Part shown: positions 7,762 through 15,727 of the stretch, in pieces | How positions within the stretch are numbered: the first letter of the stretch is position 1 | Layout of the letters: each line of letters opens with the position of its first letter | Source of the DNA: VGCC01 sp044375955 | GTDB lineage: Bacteria > Actinomycetota > Actinomycetes > S36-B12 | NCBI GenBank assembly: GCA_044375955.1 | Contig: JBILLS010000030.1 | Span: 1 to 26,116, forward strand | Direction: 5' to 3' | DNA: 26,116 nucleotides | Program-made: the position numbers and the translations under genes | The notes under the pieces: generated by a model | Told to the model about the DNA's origin: nothing | The model's database searches: none | What the model saw: only the letters and a program-made list of their open reading frames with translations

Positions 7762-8981
7762 GTCAGCACGGGCACCGACTCCCTGCGCCTAAGTAACGCG
7801 CTGGGTCGCCAGACCAACTCATCGGTCGCCAGGCGCATATCTGGGAAACGTGCGAAGAGTGCCTCAATCGCGATCCGAGCCTGCATCCGGGCCAGAGGTG
7901 CACCGAGACAGAAATGCGTACCGAAACCGAAGGTCAAGTGCGGGTTCGGGTGACGCGTCACATCGAAACCGTCCGGGTCGGAGAAGACTGAAGGGTCCCG
8001 ATTCGCGGCGATCAGAATGGAGACGACCGTGTCTCCCGCGCGCAGGGTTGCATCGCTGAGCTCCACGTCTGAAAAGGCCTGGCGCGCATTCATCTTCAAT
8101 GAGGGGGCCAGTCGGAGGACCTCCTCGATGGCGGAGGGCAGGAGATCTGGACTGGATTCCACGAGCGCACGTTGGCTCGGATCCGAGAGAAGCATGGCAA
8201 TGGTGTTGGAAATCAGGGTCGTGGTCGTCTCGAATCCCCCTTGGACCATGCCCACGGTCATACCCATGACGTCGCGTTCCGTGAGCCCGTACTTTTCGTG
8301 GCGGGCTGCGAACATGCCGATGAGCGTGCTCGGCTGTGACTCCTCTGCAGCACGGGCTTCCGTGAAAAGTTCCGCAACGTATGCACCGAGGCTTCGGTAG
8401 GCGTCCTTGCAGTCCCCTGCCAGCACGGGATCGTCCATGGGGCTACCGATGTAGGAGAAGACTCTCTCGACCCAGTCGATGAAGTGCGCGCGATCTTCAT
8501 ATCGAATCCCGAGAATTGAACTGATCATCGATACGGTAATTGGGAGCGCGAAGTCCTCCGTGGCATCAAAACCTTCTTCTCCAGCGAGATCGTCGAGGCA
8601 CTGTGCAACGGTGTCGCGGAGTTTCGGTTCGATTCGGCGCCCCAAACCCGCGTCAAGCACTTGTGCTGCGGCCGCACGTTCCGGTGTGTGGTGGGGTGGA
8701 TCTAGGAAAGAAATCGCGCGATCCATGTACTCCGAGATCGGGTGAATACGGTCCCGATCCTCCACGGGAAGATTCCTCGTGTACCCCGCCAGTCTGTCTC
8801 CCTGGCCGATAGCCCGACTCTTCAGAACCGTTCGCGAGTCTTCCCAGCCGAGCACCGCCCAGGCCTGCATGTGATCACTGAAGTGGACGGAGCCCTGTTG
8901 TTGGAGCTCTGCGAGCGGTTCCACCGGATCCCGTATCCAGGCATCCGAGAAGAAGGCTTCGTCGAACGTGATGCGTGGCAT
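7752..8981 (-). CDS. Cytochrome P450
   Basis: A 409-residue soluble class I bacterial P450. The I-helix oxygen-activation motif is GGFETTTT (248-255), the K-helix ExxR is E287-V-L-R290, and the heme loop FGFGTHFCLG (351-360) has Cys358 as the axial thiolate. Such enzymes insert one oxygen atom using a ferredoxin and ferredoxin reductase; neither redox partner is encoded in the window. The substrate is unknown, and a hydroxylation of the cluster's target compound is inferred. It is the last gene of a five-gene minus-strand unit. The start ATG 8981 is preceded by CGGGAG at suitable spacing. The B-C region has LDPPHHTPER in place of the common DPPEHTRLR. Confidence 0.96.
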   Translation of the reverse strand: MPRITFDEAFFSDAWIRDPVEPLAELQQQGSVHFSDHMQAWAVLGWEDSRTVLKSRAIGQGDRLAGYTRNLPVEDRDRIHPISEYMDRAISFLDPPHHTPERAAAAQVLDAGLGRRIEPKLRDTVAQCLDDLAGEEGFDATEDFALPITVSMISSILGIRYEDRAHFIDWVERVFSYIGSPMDDPVLAGDCKDAYRSLGAYVAELFTEARAAEESQPSTLIGMFAARHEKYGLTERDVMGMTVGMVQGGFETTTTLISNTIAMLLSDPSQRALVESSPDLLPSAIEEVLRLAPSLKMNARQAFSDVELSDATLRAGDTVVSILIAANRDPSVFSDPDGFDVTRHPNPHLTFGFGTHFCLGAPLARMQARIAIEALFARFPDMRLATDELVWRPSALLRRRESVPVLTYG

Positions 8982-8996
8982 CGATACTCCCGGAGG

Positions 8997-9533
8997 TTAG
9001 CGCGCAGGGATAATCCGCCAATTCGCGGTGAAGATCATTTCGTGGATCTGGGTCTCACAGATCGCTTCGAGGGCGTGGCGCTGCCGCTCCGCGTCCGCCT
9101 CATCGATCACCTGCATGAACCAGCAGGAGACGGGCTGGTCCTCATAGAAGGGGCGCCCGATCATCAGATGTCCATGGGTGAAGTCAACGGGGAAGAAGGC
9201 CTGGAGCTGCAGCGGAGGTATCGGCGTGCCATCGAAGCGGCTTCTCGCCTCGCGTTGCTCCGGCCATGAGCACTCCCATGTCCCGTAGAGCCCTAGGCCC
9301 TCCCGTGGGGCGAGAGACTGAATGGCGATCTCACCGGACCCGAGGAGCACATGGGTGTTGAAATCCTCGAGGACGCTGACGGCGACCGGACTGAGTAGTT
9401 CGAACGCCCGCCCGAAAACCTCATTGCGACCCTCACGATCGTGAGCGCCTTCGTAGCCATCGACTTCGAGATCGGCGAGATGACGGCGGAGGTCCTCCCA
9501 TCTCCACGACCAAAACGATGGTGAGTCAGCCAT
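8997..9533 (-). CDS. Unknown 178-aa cytoplasmic protein
   Basis: Family not recognised. The protein is soluble, with no signal peptide or membrane segment, and rich in tryptophan (FWSWRW near the N-terminus, WECSW mid-protein). The N-terminal 60 residues look helical and acidic. The middle and C-terminal parts alternate like a beta-rich fold (GSGEIAIQSL, LQLQAFFPVDF, HLMIGRPF, CWFMQVI), ending with IHEMIFTANWRI. The start ATG 9533 has AGGAGG about 10 bases upstream. It lies 12 bp after the epimerase-like gene and 15 bp before the P450, so it is almost certainly co-expressed with both. It could be a small partner subunit of the TIM-barrel protein or an enzyme of its own; this is speculation. 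Confidence 0.85.
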   Translation of the reverse strand: MADSPSFWSWRWEDLRRHLADLEVDGYEGAHDREGRNEVFGRAFELLSPVAVSVLEDFNTHVLLGSGEIAIQSLAPREGLGLYGTWECSWPEQREARSRFDGTPIPPLQLQAFFPVDFTHGHLMIGRPFYEDQPVSCWFMQVIDEADAERQRHALEAICETQIHEMIFTANWRIIPAR

Positions 9534-9545
9534 GATCTCCGCCTC

Positions 9546-10412
9546 CTATCCCGATCCGAGTTGTGAACGCACAGAAGTCTCCACGGCACGCAGATGCGCG
9601 AGGGACGCCTGGGTGTAGTCGTCAAAGAACTCCGGGGCATCACCGCTAATGACCGACTCAAGCGGACGTGCCTTTGCCGGGAATAACTCGAAGGTAACGG
9701 TTCCCGGGTAGTCGATTTCGATGAGTGTGCGAATGTATGGAGCGAAGTCGACGGTCCCGGTGCCGGGAGCAGCCCGTGTGTTGTCTGCCAGATGCATGTG
9801 TCCGAGGTGGGGAGCTGCCCGGCGGAGGGCACCTAGGGGGTCACTCTCCTCGATTCCCATATGGAAGGTGTCTCCCATCACGCACACCGCCGGATGATCG
9901 ACGGCCGTGACGAGCTCCACCGCCTGACCGAGCGTATTGATGAGATGAGTCTCGTATCTGTTCCACGGCTCCACGGCCAGGCGACACGTGCCGTCGGCGT
10001 GGGTGGCGAGCGAACGTAATCCCTCCACCGACCATTCCCATTCCTGCTCGACGCTCGTGAGTACCTCGGTTCTATTCACTGAACTGGGGTGCACGTTGAT
10101 GATCGGGGATCCCACGACGGAGGCCATATCGATCAGGTGAAGCAGGTAATCGTGTCCTGCGCGCCGGAAGGAGGGGTCTGCGTGACTCAGGTCGCGCCCG
10201 GGCCCGAGGAGAGAGGAGATGGAACTGACTTCGAGTCCATTATCGATGATGGCTTGGTTCAGGTCTTCCCACGTGATGCCCGGTGGATCCCCGGAGAGTT
10301 CGACACGCTCGTAACCCGCTCGCGCGATCCGCTCGAGTCCCCTGCGCGGATCCTCGTTCCCGTAGGTCACCATGTTGTACGAGTAGGCGAAGGAGCCCGC
10401 CGGTGTCGTCAT
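9546..10412 (-). CDS. D-tagatose/D-psicose 3-epimerase-like sugar isomerase
   Basis: A 288-residue xylose-isomerase-like TIM barrel. The metal site of the ketose 3-epimerases is present in order: Glu148 (AVEPWNRYET), Asp181 (GDTFHMGIEE), His207 (GHMHLADNTR) and Glu242 (FELFP). Substrate-contact residues His184 and Arg213 and the loop APGTG also match. All are spaced as I recall for the Pseudomonas cichorii enzyme (152/185/211/246, a constant offset of 4). Family role: Mn or Co-dependent C3 epimerisation of free ketoses; related proteins act on other keto-sugars. ATG 10412 is chosen because it follows the VOC stop by 7 bp and the N-terminal extension beyond it is unlike the family. Confidence 0.85.
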   Translation of the reverse strand: MTTPAGSFAYSYNMVTYGNEDPRRGLERIARAGYERVELSGDPPGITWEDLNQAIIDNGLEVSSISSLLGPGRDLSHADPSFRRAGHDYLLHLIDMASVVGSPIINVHPSSVNRTEVLTSVEQEWEWSVEGLRSLATHADGTCRLAVEPWNRYETHLINTLGQAVELVTAVDHPAVCVMGDTFHMGIEESDPLGALRRAAPHLGHMHLADNTRAAPGTGTVDFAPYIRTLIEIDYPGTVTFELFPAKARPLESVISGDAPEFFDDYTQASLAHLRAVETSVRSQLGSG

Positions 10413-10419
10413 CGGATGC

Positions 10420-10818
10420 CTAGTCCCGGGGGAGTTCGCTGAAGACTTCGTAGATACATCCGCCAGGGGATTCGAAGAACGCAATCTTGCGCCGTGAAAA
10501 CGTCGCATCTACAACTGCAGGACCCTGAATCACTTTCCCGCCCGCATCCTTGAGGCGATCGAAGGCGGCGTCGAAGTCATCAACCTCGAAAACTATGTGC
10601 GTCCAACCGTTCTTCAGTGGATGATCGAGCTCGCGTTCGTAGTTGACTTCCTCGAACATCAGTACTCGGGTGTCGCCCACCTGAGTGAAGAGGAGTTCCC
10701 CTTCCTGTCCGTTGACGAACACGGGCTGACGACCGGATACGTCTGCTCCCATCGCACGAAGAAACACCTCCTCGGCATCGAGATTCGGGACCTTGCCCCC
10801 GATGTTCCACAGCTTCAC
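10420..10818 (-). CDS. VOC (glyoxalase/bleomycin-resistance fold) protein
   Basis: A 132-residue single-unit vicinal-oxygen-chelate protein. There are two beta-alpha-beta-beta-beta repeats, the second with GWTHIVFEVDDFDAAFDRLKDAG and a C-terminal FFESPGGCIYEVFSE, which carries the usual metal-ligand Glu. Family members are isomerases, epimerases, lyases or extradiol dioxygenases using a divalent metal; the sequence alone does not choose among them. In this operon, an isomerase or lyase acting on a keto intermediate is plausible. The start GTG 10818 has a GGGAGA-like ribosome site. It lies 14 bp after the aldolase gene. Confidence 0.88.
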   Translation of the reverse strand: MKLWNIGGKVPNLDAEEVFLRAMGADVSGRQPVFVNGQEGELLFTQVGDTRVLMFEEVNYERELDHPLKNGWTHIVFEVDDFDAAFDRLKDAGGKVIQGPAVVDATFSRRKIAFFESPGGCIYEVFSELPRD

Positions 10819-10832
10819 GAGTCTCTCCCTAC

Positions 10833-11612
10833 CTAGGCGTTGTCAGTGCGTGTGTCGGCGACGAAGACATCGACGGCGCGGGCAAGGAACTCCACGTCGA
10901 TACCGGCGGCGACCATCGTTGCCCCGAGATCGCGTGCAGCACGCGCTGCAGCGGGGATCGCAGAACTCGCGATTCCGGCTGCCTTACCCGCTGCCCGCGC
11001 GCGCGCGAGGACGTTGGCGGTTATGGCGGCGAGGTCCGGGTTGTTCGGATCGCGTGGGAGGCCCAACTCCATAGCGAGGTCATTACGTCCCACGAGGATT
11101 CCATCGACATGTGGAATACGCAGGATCGAGTCGAGGTCGTCGAGTGCGCCCTTGGTTTCGATCTGGATGATCACCGTCGTGGAGTCTGAGGCGCCCAAGA
11201 CGTAGGAATCGACATCTCGCAGATAGTTGGAGACGCGTCGCGGACCGAACCCTCGTGAACCAGCAGGGGGGTAGTGGGCTAGCCGTGACGCCCGCTCGGC
11301 GTCATCCGCGTTCGCAACCCTCGGGACCAGGATGCCGGCTGCACCGAAGTCGAGCGCGGCCATGATCGGCACTGGATCGATGGACGGTATGCGTACCAGG
11401 AGTGGCATGCCGGCGCGATCGGAGACTACCTGCGTGGTGAACGCCGAGGACGCGGTCACGGGGCCGTGCTCGGCATCGAGGATGGCGAAGTCGAATCCCG
11501 CTGATGCGATCACCTCGGCGACCATGGGATCGGGGGATGTGAGCCAGGTCCCCAGCAGGAAATCACCGCGCAGAACTGCGGCCTTGAACTCCTCGGGGGT
11601 TCGGCGAATCAC
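10833..11612 (-). CDS. HpcH/HpaI family aldolase
   Basis: A 259-residue class II (metal-dependent) pyruvate aldolase. The N-terminal LGTWLTSPDP precedes DAEHG, with Asp46 and the catalytic base His49. Arg73 lies in LVRIPS, Glu152 in QIETKGAL, and Asp178 in LVGRNDLA. These match the E. coli HpaI set (His45, Arg70, Glu149, Asp175) with an offset of 3-4. Role: retro-aldol cleavage of 4-hydroxy-2-keto acids to pyruvate and an aldehyde. GTG 11612 is preferred over the farther upstream start at 11759, which would add 49 residues unlike the family and overlap the divergent gene. It is the first gene of the five-gene unit ending in the P450, probably leaderless. Confidence 0.9.
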   Translation of the reverse strand: MIRRTPEEFKAAVLRGDFLLGTWLTSPDPMVAEVIASAGFDFAILDAEHGPVTASSAFTTQVVSDRAGMPLLVRIPSIDPVPIMAALDFGAAGILVPRVANADDAERASRLAHYPPAGSRGFGPRRVSNYLRDVDSYVLGASDSTTVIIQIETKGALDDLDSILRIPHVDGILVGRNDLAMELGLPRDPNNPDLAAITANVLARARAAGKAAGIASSAIPAAARAARDLGATMVAAGIDVEFLARAVDVFVADTRTDNA

Positions 11613-11619
11613 CGTCGGG

Positions 11620-11625
11620 AGTGTA
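11620..11625 (-). promoter_or_regulatory. Candidate -10 box for the HpaI-to-P450 operon
   Basis: TACACT on the minus strand lies 7 bases before GTG 11612, with no Shine-Dalgarno between them, so the transcript is probably leaderless. The -35 (around 11643-11648, CAGCAC) is weak. An alternative pair, TTGCCA and TAACAG 16 bp apart, lies just upstream. It sits in the 66-bp gap shared with the divergent IolE-like gene. Confidence 0.4.
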
Positions 11626-11678
11626 GTGACGCTGTTAGGCTCGTGCTGACTGTTGGCAATTTCTGCTGGAGGTGCCGA

Positions 11679-12566
11679 GTGAAATTCGAGCTGGGGATCG
11701 GGCCGGACTCCTGGGGGGTGTGGTTCCCGAGTGACCCCCAGCAGCCGCCGTTCGAGCAATTCCTCGATGAGGCGAGCCGTGCCGGTTACCGAACCATCGA
11801 GTTGGGCCCGTACGGGTATCTGCCCACTGACCCCGATGCTCTGCGCGCGTTACTTGACGCCTACAGGTTCCGGCTCAGCGGCGGCTTCATCTTCGGGAAT
11901 TTGCACGCCCCGGACGCCTGGGAGCAGCGCAAGGCCGAGATCGACGGCGCGGCGCCGCTGCTCCAGGCACTTGGCGCCGAGTTCTGCGTCTTAATTGAAA
12001 GCATGTACACCGACCTCTTCACGGGCGAGCAGATCGCCAGTGCGGAGCTCTCGGAAGTCGAGTGGGCGACCCTCGCGGAGAATTCCAATCGGATCGGTGC
12101 CTATGTCGCTGAGCGGTATGGACTACGAGCGGCCTTCCATCCGCATGCCCAGACCAATATCGAGCGCGAGGACCAGATCGAGCGGTACCTCGAGATGACC
12201 GACCCTGAACTCGTGAGTATGTGTCTGGACACGGGGCATCACGCCTACTGCGGAGGTGACCCCGTCAGCTTCATGCGCAACCACCACGACCGTATTCCGT
12301 ACTTGCATATCAAGAGTGTTGACCAGGGAATCCGCGCGGAAGTTGCGGCAGAGGGTATTCCTTTCGCTGAGGCGGTCAAGATGGGCGCCTTCACCGAGCC
12401 CAAGGCCGGGGTGATTGACTTCGTGGCGTTCCGACAGGTACTCGAGGACATTGGATTCGAGGGCATCGGCATCGTGGAGCAGGATTTGTACCCGACCGCA
12501 TTCGACCGGCCCTACCCGATAGCGGTGAGCACTCGTCGGTACCTTTCCGACATCGGCATGGCCTAG
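11679..12566 (+). CDS. IolE-like sugar phosphate isomerase/epimerase (inosose dehydratase family)
   Basis: A 295-residue xylose-isomerase-like TIM barrel. The N-terminus IGPDSWGVWFPSDP and the internal AAFHPHAQTNIE (151-162), CLDTGHHAYCGGDP (182-195) and IVEQD (266-269) closely follow the pattern of IolE, which dehydrates 2-keto-myo-inositol. Asp184, His210 (YLHIKS) and Glu268 are likely metal ligands. Because the other core inositol genes are missing here, the real substrate may be another keto-cyclitol or keto-sugar. GTG 11679 is chosen because GGAGGT (11668-11673) lies 5 bases upstream; it also leaves a 66-bp divergent promoter region. First gene of a three-gene plus-strand unit. Confidence 0.85.
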   Translation: MKFELGIGPDSWGVWFPSDPQQPPFEQFLDEASRAGYRTIELGPYGYLPTDPDALRALLDAYRFRLSGGFIFGNLHAPDAWEQRKAEIDGAAPLLQALGAEFCVLIESMYTDLFTGEQIASAELSEVEWATLAENSNRIGAYVAERYGLRAAFHPHAQTNIEREDQIERYLEMTDPELVSMCLDTGHHAYCGGDPVSFMRNHHDRIPYLHIKSVDQGIRAEVAAEGIPFAEAVKMGAFTEPKAGVIDFVAFRQVLEDIGFEGIGIVEQDLYPTAFDRPYPIAVSTRRYLSDIGMA

Positions 12567-12578
12567 CGATTGGATGTT

Positions 12579-13856
12579 GTGAGTCTCCCCATCTCCGACG
12601 TTCAGCTGTGGCAGGCACTGGACTCGCGCGGCAATCCCACCGTTGCGGCCCGGGTCGTTGCGGGTCGTGGAGTGGGTGATGCGCTGGCACCGTCGGGAGC
12701 GAGTGCAGGCTCCCATGAGGCGATATTCATCCGGGATGGGAACGCGGGTGAATACGCGGGCGCGTCCGTTCGTGCGCACATCCAATCGGTGCGTGAACGA
12801 GTCCGAGAAGCCTTGATCGGTCGCGACGCCGACGATCCCGCGGACGTGGACCGCGCCCTGCGCGGCGTGGACCCTGATCCGCAGTTGGCCTTGCTCGGGG
12901 GCAACGTGGGTACCGCGGTCAGCATCGCGGCCTGGCTTGCAGCAGCCAACGCCGCGAAGGAGGAACCGTGGCGCTGGCTTGCGGACCGGACATCGGCTAC
13001 AGCAGTCATCCCGCTCCCGATGGTCAACATCATCTCCGGCGGTGCGCACGCGGGCAGCATGATCGACATCCAGGACGTGCTCGTCATTCCGGTCGGGGCT
13101 GAGTCGTTCGCGCAGGCGATCGAGTGGTGCTGGCGGGTGCGCGCCGGGACACGGGCTGTTCTCGATGACAGGGGCTTCACCACCGCACTTGTCGCCGACG
13201 AAGGAGGTCTCGCCGCTCCATTCGACGCCAATGAACGGGCAATCGAAGCCGTCGTTGATGGGATCATGCGCGCAGGCCTTCGCCCAGGAGAGCAGGTCTC
13301 CGTTGCCCTGGATGTTGCCGCGACCGAGTGCCAGGTACCAGGGGGCTACCGCATGGGTGGGGAGACCCTCACGTCCACCGAATTCGTTGATCGCGTGATC
13401 GGGTGGCGCCGCGAGTATCCGATTGTGTCGATCGAAGACGGTGCCGGTGAGGACGACGAGCTCGGTTGGGCGCGGATCACCAGCCTCACCGATACGACGC
13501 AGGTTCTTGGCGATGACCGTTACGTCACGACGGTGACACGGCTCGACGCGGGAATCGGTCTTCGAGAGGCGAACTCCGTCCTGGTCAAGCCGAACCAGGC
13601 CGGAACCCTCGAGCAGGCACTGCGCGTGGTGCAGCGGGCGCTATCGGTCGGCTGGGCCCCGGTGGTGTCGGCGAGATCCGGGGAAACCGAGGAGACCTGG
13701 CTCGCGGACCTCGCCACGGGAACTGGCGCGGGCCAGATCAAGGTCGGCTCGACCATGCGATCTGAGCGCACCGCGAAGTGGAATCGTCTGCTCTACCTTG
13801 AGCAGGCACATGACCTTTCCTACGCGGGTGCGGCCGCACTCGCTCCTCGGACCTAA
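12579..13856 (+). CDS. Enolase-family paralog with altered active site
   Basis: A 425-residue member of the true enolase family: DSRGNPTV (15-22), PSGASAG (38-44), His157 in SGGAHAG, Glu208 in ADEGG, Asp245 in ALDVAATE, Glu286 in SIEDG, the GDD loop (311-313), Lys337 in VLVKPNQAGT and Lys388 in GQIKVG. Two deviations stand out. The phosphate-side histidine of the SHRSGET motif is Ala365 (SARSGET), and the Glu of the usual QEF motif is Asp166 (IQDVL). NGG is also SGG. It is therefore unlikely to be the housekeeping glycolytic enolase, and a dehydration on a different substrate is inferred. The start is GTG 12579 or TTG 12570; neither has a clear ribosome site. It follows the IolE-like gene by 12 bp. 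Confidence 0.85.
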   Translation: MSLPISDVQLWQALDSRGNPTVAARVVAGRGVGDALAPSGASAGSHEAIFIRDGNAGEYAGASVRAHIQSVRERVREALIGRDADDPADVDRALRGVDPDPQLALLGGNVGTAVSIAAWLAAANAAKEEPWRWLADRTSATAVIPLPMVNIISGGAHAGSMIDIQDVLVIPVGAESFAQAIEWCWRVRAGTRAVLDDRGFTTALVADEGGLAAPFDANERAIEAVVDGIMRAGLRPGEQVSVALDVAATECQVPGGYRMGGETLTSTEFVDRVIGWRREYPIVSIEDGAGEDDELGWARITSLTDTTQVLGDDRYVTTVTRLDAGIGLREANSVLVKPNQAGTLEQALRVVQRALSVGWAPVVSARSGETEETWLADLATGTGAGQIKVGSTMRSERTAKWNRLLYLEQAHDLSYAGAAALAPRT

Positions 13857-13877
13857 CCTCGAATTGAGGGGATAGCC

Positions 13878-14678
13878 ATGGACAGAGACTTCGAAGGCAA
13901 AGTCTGTGTTGTTACGGGGGGCACGCAGGGCGTGGGTGAAGCGGCCGCGCTGAGATTCGCAGGACATGGTGCTGCGGCTGTCGTGATTTGCGGCCGGAGC
14001 CATGAACGTGGGGCTCGGGTGCGCGCGGTGATCGAAGACATGGGTGTACCAGCCCTGTTCGTCCCGGCGCGACTGGAGTCCGAGTCCGAGTGCGTAGACG
14101 TCATCGCCACTGCGGATGACCGCTTCGGTCGCATCGACGTGCTCGTCAACGCGGGCGGCACCACCAAGCGCGGTTCCATCACGGATTCTTCAGCGGCCGA
14201 CATCGACGAGGTCTTCGCTACCAACGTGCGTGGACCCATGGTGCTCATGCGCGAGGCCATCGCACGCATGCGCCGGGATGGATTCGGGGGAAGCATCGTG
14301 AATGTGTCCTCCGTGGTGGCCACAGGCGGTCCCGACTTTCTCTGCGCCTACTCCGCGTCGAAGGCGGCGCTCAATGCGGTGACTCGCAATGCCGCCTACG
14401 CGGTGTTGCGTGACCGCATCCGGGTCAACGCCGTGGCCCCGGGCTGGATCGACACCCCGGGTGAGCACGCCACGAGGCTCGATCACCATGGTGAGGATGC
14501 CGGATGGCTTGCCCGCGCGGAGGCCGAGCAGCCCTTCGGTCGATTGATCAAAGTGGACGAACTCGCACGCGCGATCGCTTTCCTTGCGGGGCCTCAGTCT
14601 GGGCTGATGACCGGGTCGGTCGTGCACTTCGATCAGAGCGTTCCCGGAGCGGGCGGACCGCCGATTCCTCCCGCCTAG
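13878..14678 (+). CDS. SDR family NAD(P)-dependent oxidoreductase
   Basis: A 266-residue classical short-chain dehydrogenase. The cofactor motif is TGGTQGVG (13-20), followed by NAGG (91-94, for NNAG), the catalytic Ser in VNVSSVV (144/145), and Tyr158 with Lys162 in AYSASK. PGWIDTP follows, and the C-terminus is Pro/Gly-rich. Role: interconversion of an alcohol and a ketone. Within the unit it could oxidise a cyclitol or sugar hydroxyl, or a secondary alcohol made by the P450 or PhyH. ATG 13878 has GAGGGG about 8 bases upstream. Its stop overlaps the stop of the convergent lacI gene in a shared CTAG. Confidence 0.93.
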   Translation: MDRDFEGKVCVVTGGTQGVGEAAALRFAGHGAAAVVICGRSHERGARVRAVIEDMGVPALFVPARLESESECVDVIATADDRFGRIDVLVNAGGTTKRGSITDSSAADIDEVFATNVRGPMVLMREAIARMRRDGFGGSIVNVSSVVATGGPDFLCAYSASKAALNAVTRNAAYAVLRDRIRVNAVAPGWIDTPGEHATRLDHHGEDAGWLARAEAEQPFGRLIKVDELARAIAFLAGPQSGLMTGSVVHFDQSVPGAGGPPIPPA

Positions 14679-15727
14679 CGTTCCAGCGGGCCGATGGAGG
14701 GTCCTGGCCGGAACGTCAAGGGAATCGATATGGACTCGACCGGGCTAGCTGGATCATCAAGGCGACGGATGATCTGATCGGCCACCGCGTCTGCGATGGT
14801 CTCCGCGCTACGGGTCACGAGAGCCAGGGTCGGCTCATGCACATCGGCCAGCGCCTCGTCGCCGACGGCGACCACGGACAGTCGGCGCGGAAACGCATCC
14901 GGTCCGAGGCGTTCCCGGAGCGTGCGAAGGCACCGAGCAAGGAGCGTCGTCGGACCCCCAATGACCGCTGCCGTCGGGGCTGCGGCAAGGAGTCGCTCGG
15001 CAACCTCGTCACCGGCTTGCCCGTCGAGGTCGGTCATGTCGACGATGAGGCTCGGTGAGTCATCCAGATCAAAGCGCGTCACAGCGTCCGCGAATCCTGC
15101 CCGGACTTCACGCCCCGGGCGCAACTCGTTGCCGTAGGCGCTGACCGCGATCCGGCGGTGCCCAAGGTTCGCCAAGGCGCCCATGGCATCGGCTATTCCT
15201 GAACGGAGATCGGTCAGGACGGAATCCCGCTGCAGGCCCGTGAAGTCGCGATCCAGGAACACGGCTGGGCAGGCGAGGCCACCGAGATAGGCGGTGAGAG
15301 CCGATGAGCGATCGGAGCGAGGGGCCATGATCACCGCATCGAGGCGCTGTGCGGCGAAGGATTCCAGGACGCGCAGGTCCCCATCAGCAGACCAGCCGGA
15401 ACTTCCGATCACCACGCTGAGTCCGTGCTCGCGAAGTCGCACGTCCAGCTGATCCGCAAGCGGTCCATAGAGATCGTTGCGGAATCCGGGGATGAGGAGG
15501 CCGACGAGCCCAGTCCGCGACGTGCGCAGGCTTCGTGCGGCCGCATTGACCTGGTACTGCAGTCGCTCGGCGGAGGCGAGGACACGATCACGCGCGGAAG
15601 GTGACACGCGTGGCGAGCCCGTCAACACTCGAGATGCCGTCGCGCGCGACACGCCGGCGTCCCGGGCCACATCAAGCAACGTCGTGACCCGGGACATCGG
15701 ATTCCGCGTGGCGGTGGGTGTGCTCAC
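14675..15727 (-). CDS. LacI family transcriptional regulator
   Basis: A 350-residue repressor. The DNA-binding helix-turn-helix TLLDVARDAGVSRATASRVL covers about 16-35, and the hinge helix NAAARSLRTSRTG about 61-73. A periplasmic-binding-like effector domain follows (LVGLLIPGFRND onward, PSLIVDMTDL and AAVIGGPTTLL segments). GTG 15727 is preferred because it overlaps the phyH stop as GTGA, giving translational coupling and a normal LacI length; ATG 15697 is the alternative. The phyH-lacI unit carries tandem LacI-type operators at its promoter, which suggests autorepression. A sugar-like or keto-acid effector is inferred. Confidence 0.93.
   Translation of the reverse strand: MSTPTATRNPMSRVTTLLDVARDAGVSRATASRVLTGSPRVSPSARDRVLASAERLQYQVNAAARSLRTSRTGLVGLLIPGFRNDLYGPLADQLDVRLREHGLSVVIGSSGWSADGDLRVLESFAAQRLDAVIMAPRSDRSSALTAYLGGLACPAVFLDRDFTGLQRDSVLTDLRSGIADAMGALANLGHRRIAVSAYGNELRPGREVRAGFADAVTRFDLDDSPSLIVDMTDLDGQAGDEVAERLLAAAPTAAVIGGPTTLLARCLRTLRERLGPDAFPRRLSVVAVGDEALADVHEPTLALVTRSAETIADAVADQIIRRLDDPASPVESISIPLTFRPGPSIGPLER

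Noticed and set aside
8968..8983. Second LacI-type operator near the P450 start (TGGCATCGATACTC)
   Set aside because: It lacks the closing CA, spans the start codon of an internal operon gene and has no promoter, so it is probably chance.
8997..9533. C-glycoside deglycosidase small subunit (DUF6379-type)
   Set aside because: Size and position are suggestive, but I could not see the family's sequence pattern, so the gene is left as unknown.
14190..14627. Minus-strand ORF inside the SDR gene
   Set aside because: It is a shadow of the SDR coding sequence in a high-GC genome, with His/Arg-rich composition and no motif. The same applies to the many other long opposite-frame ORFs, such as 1317-1865 and 17069-18226.
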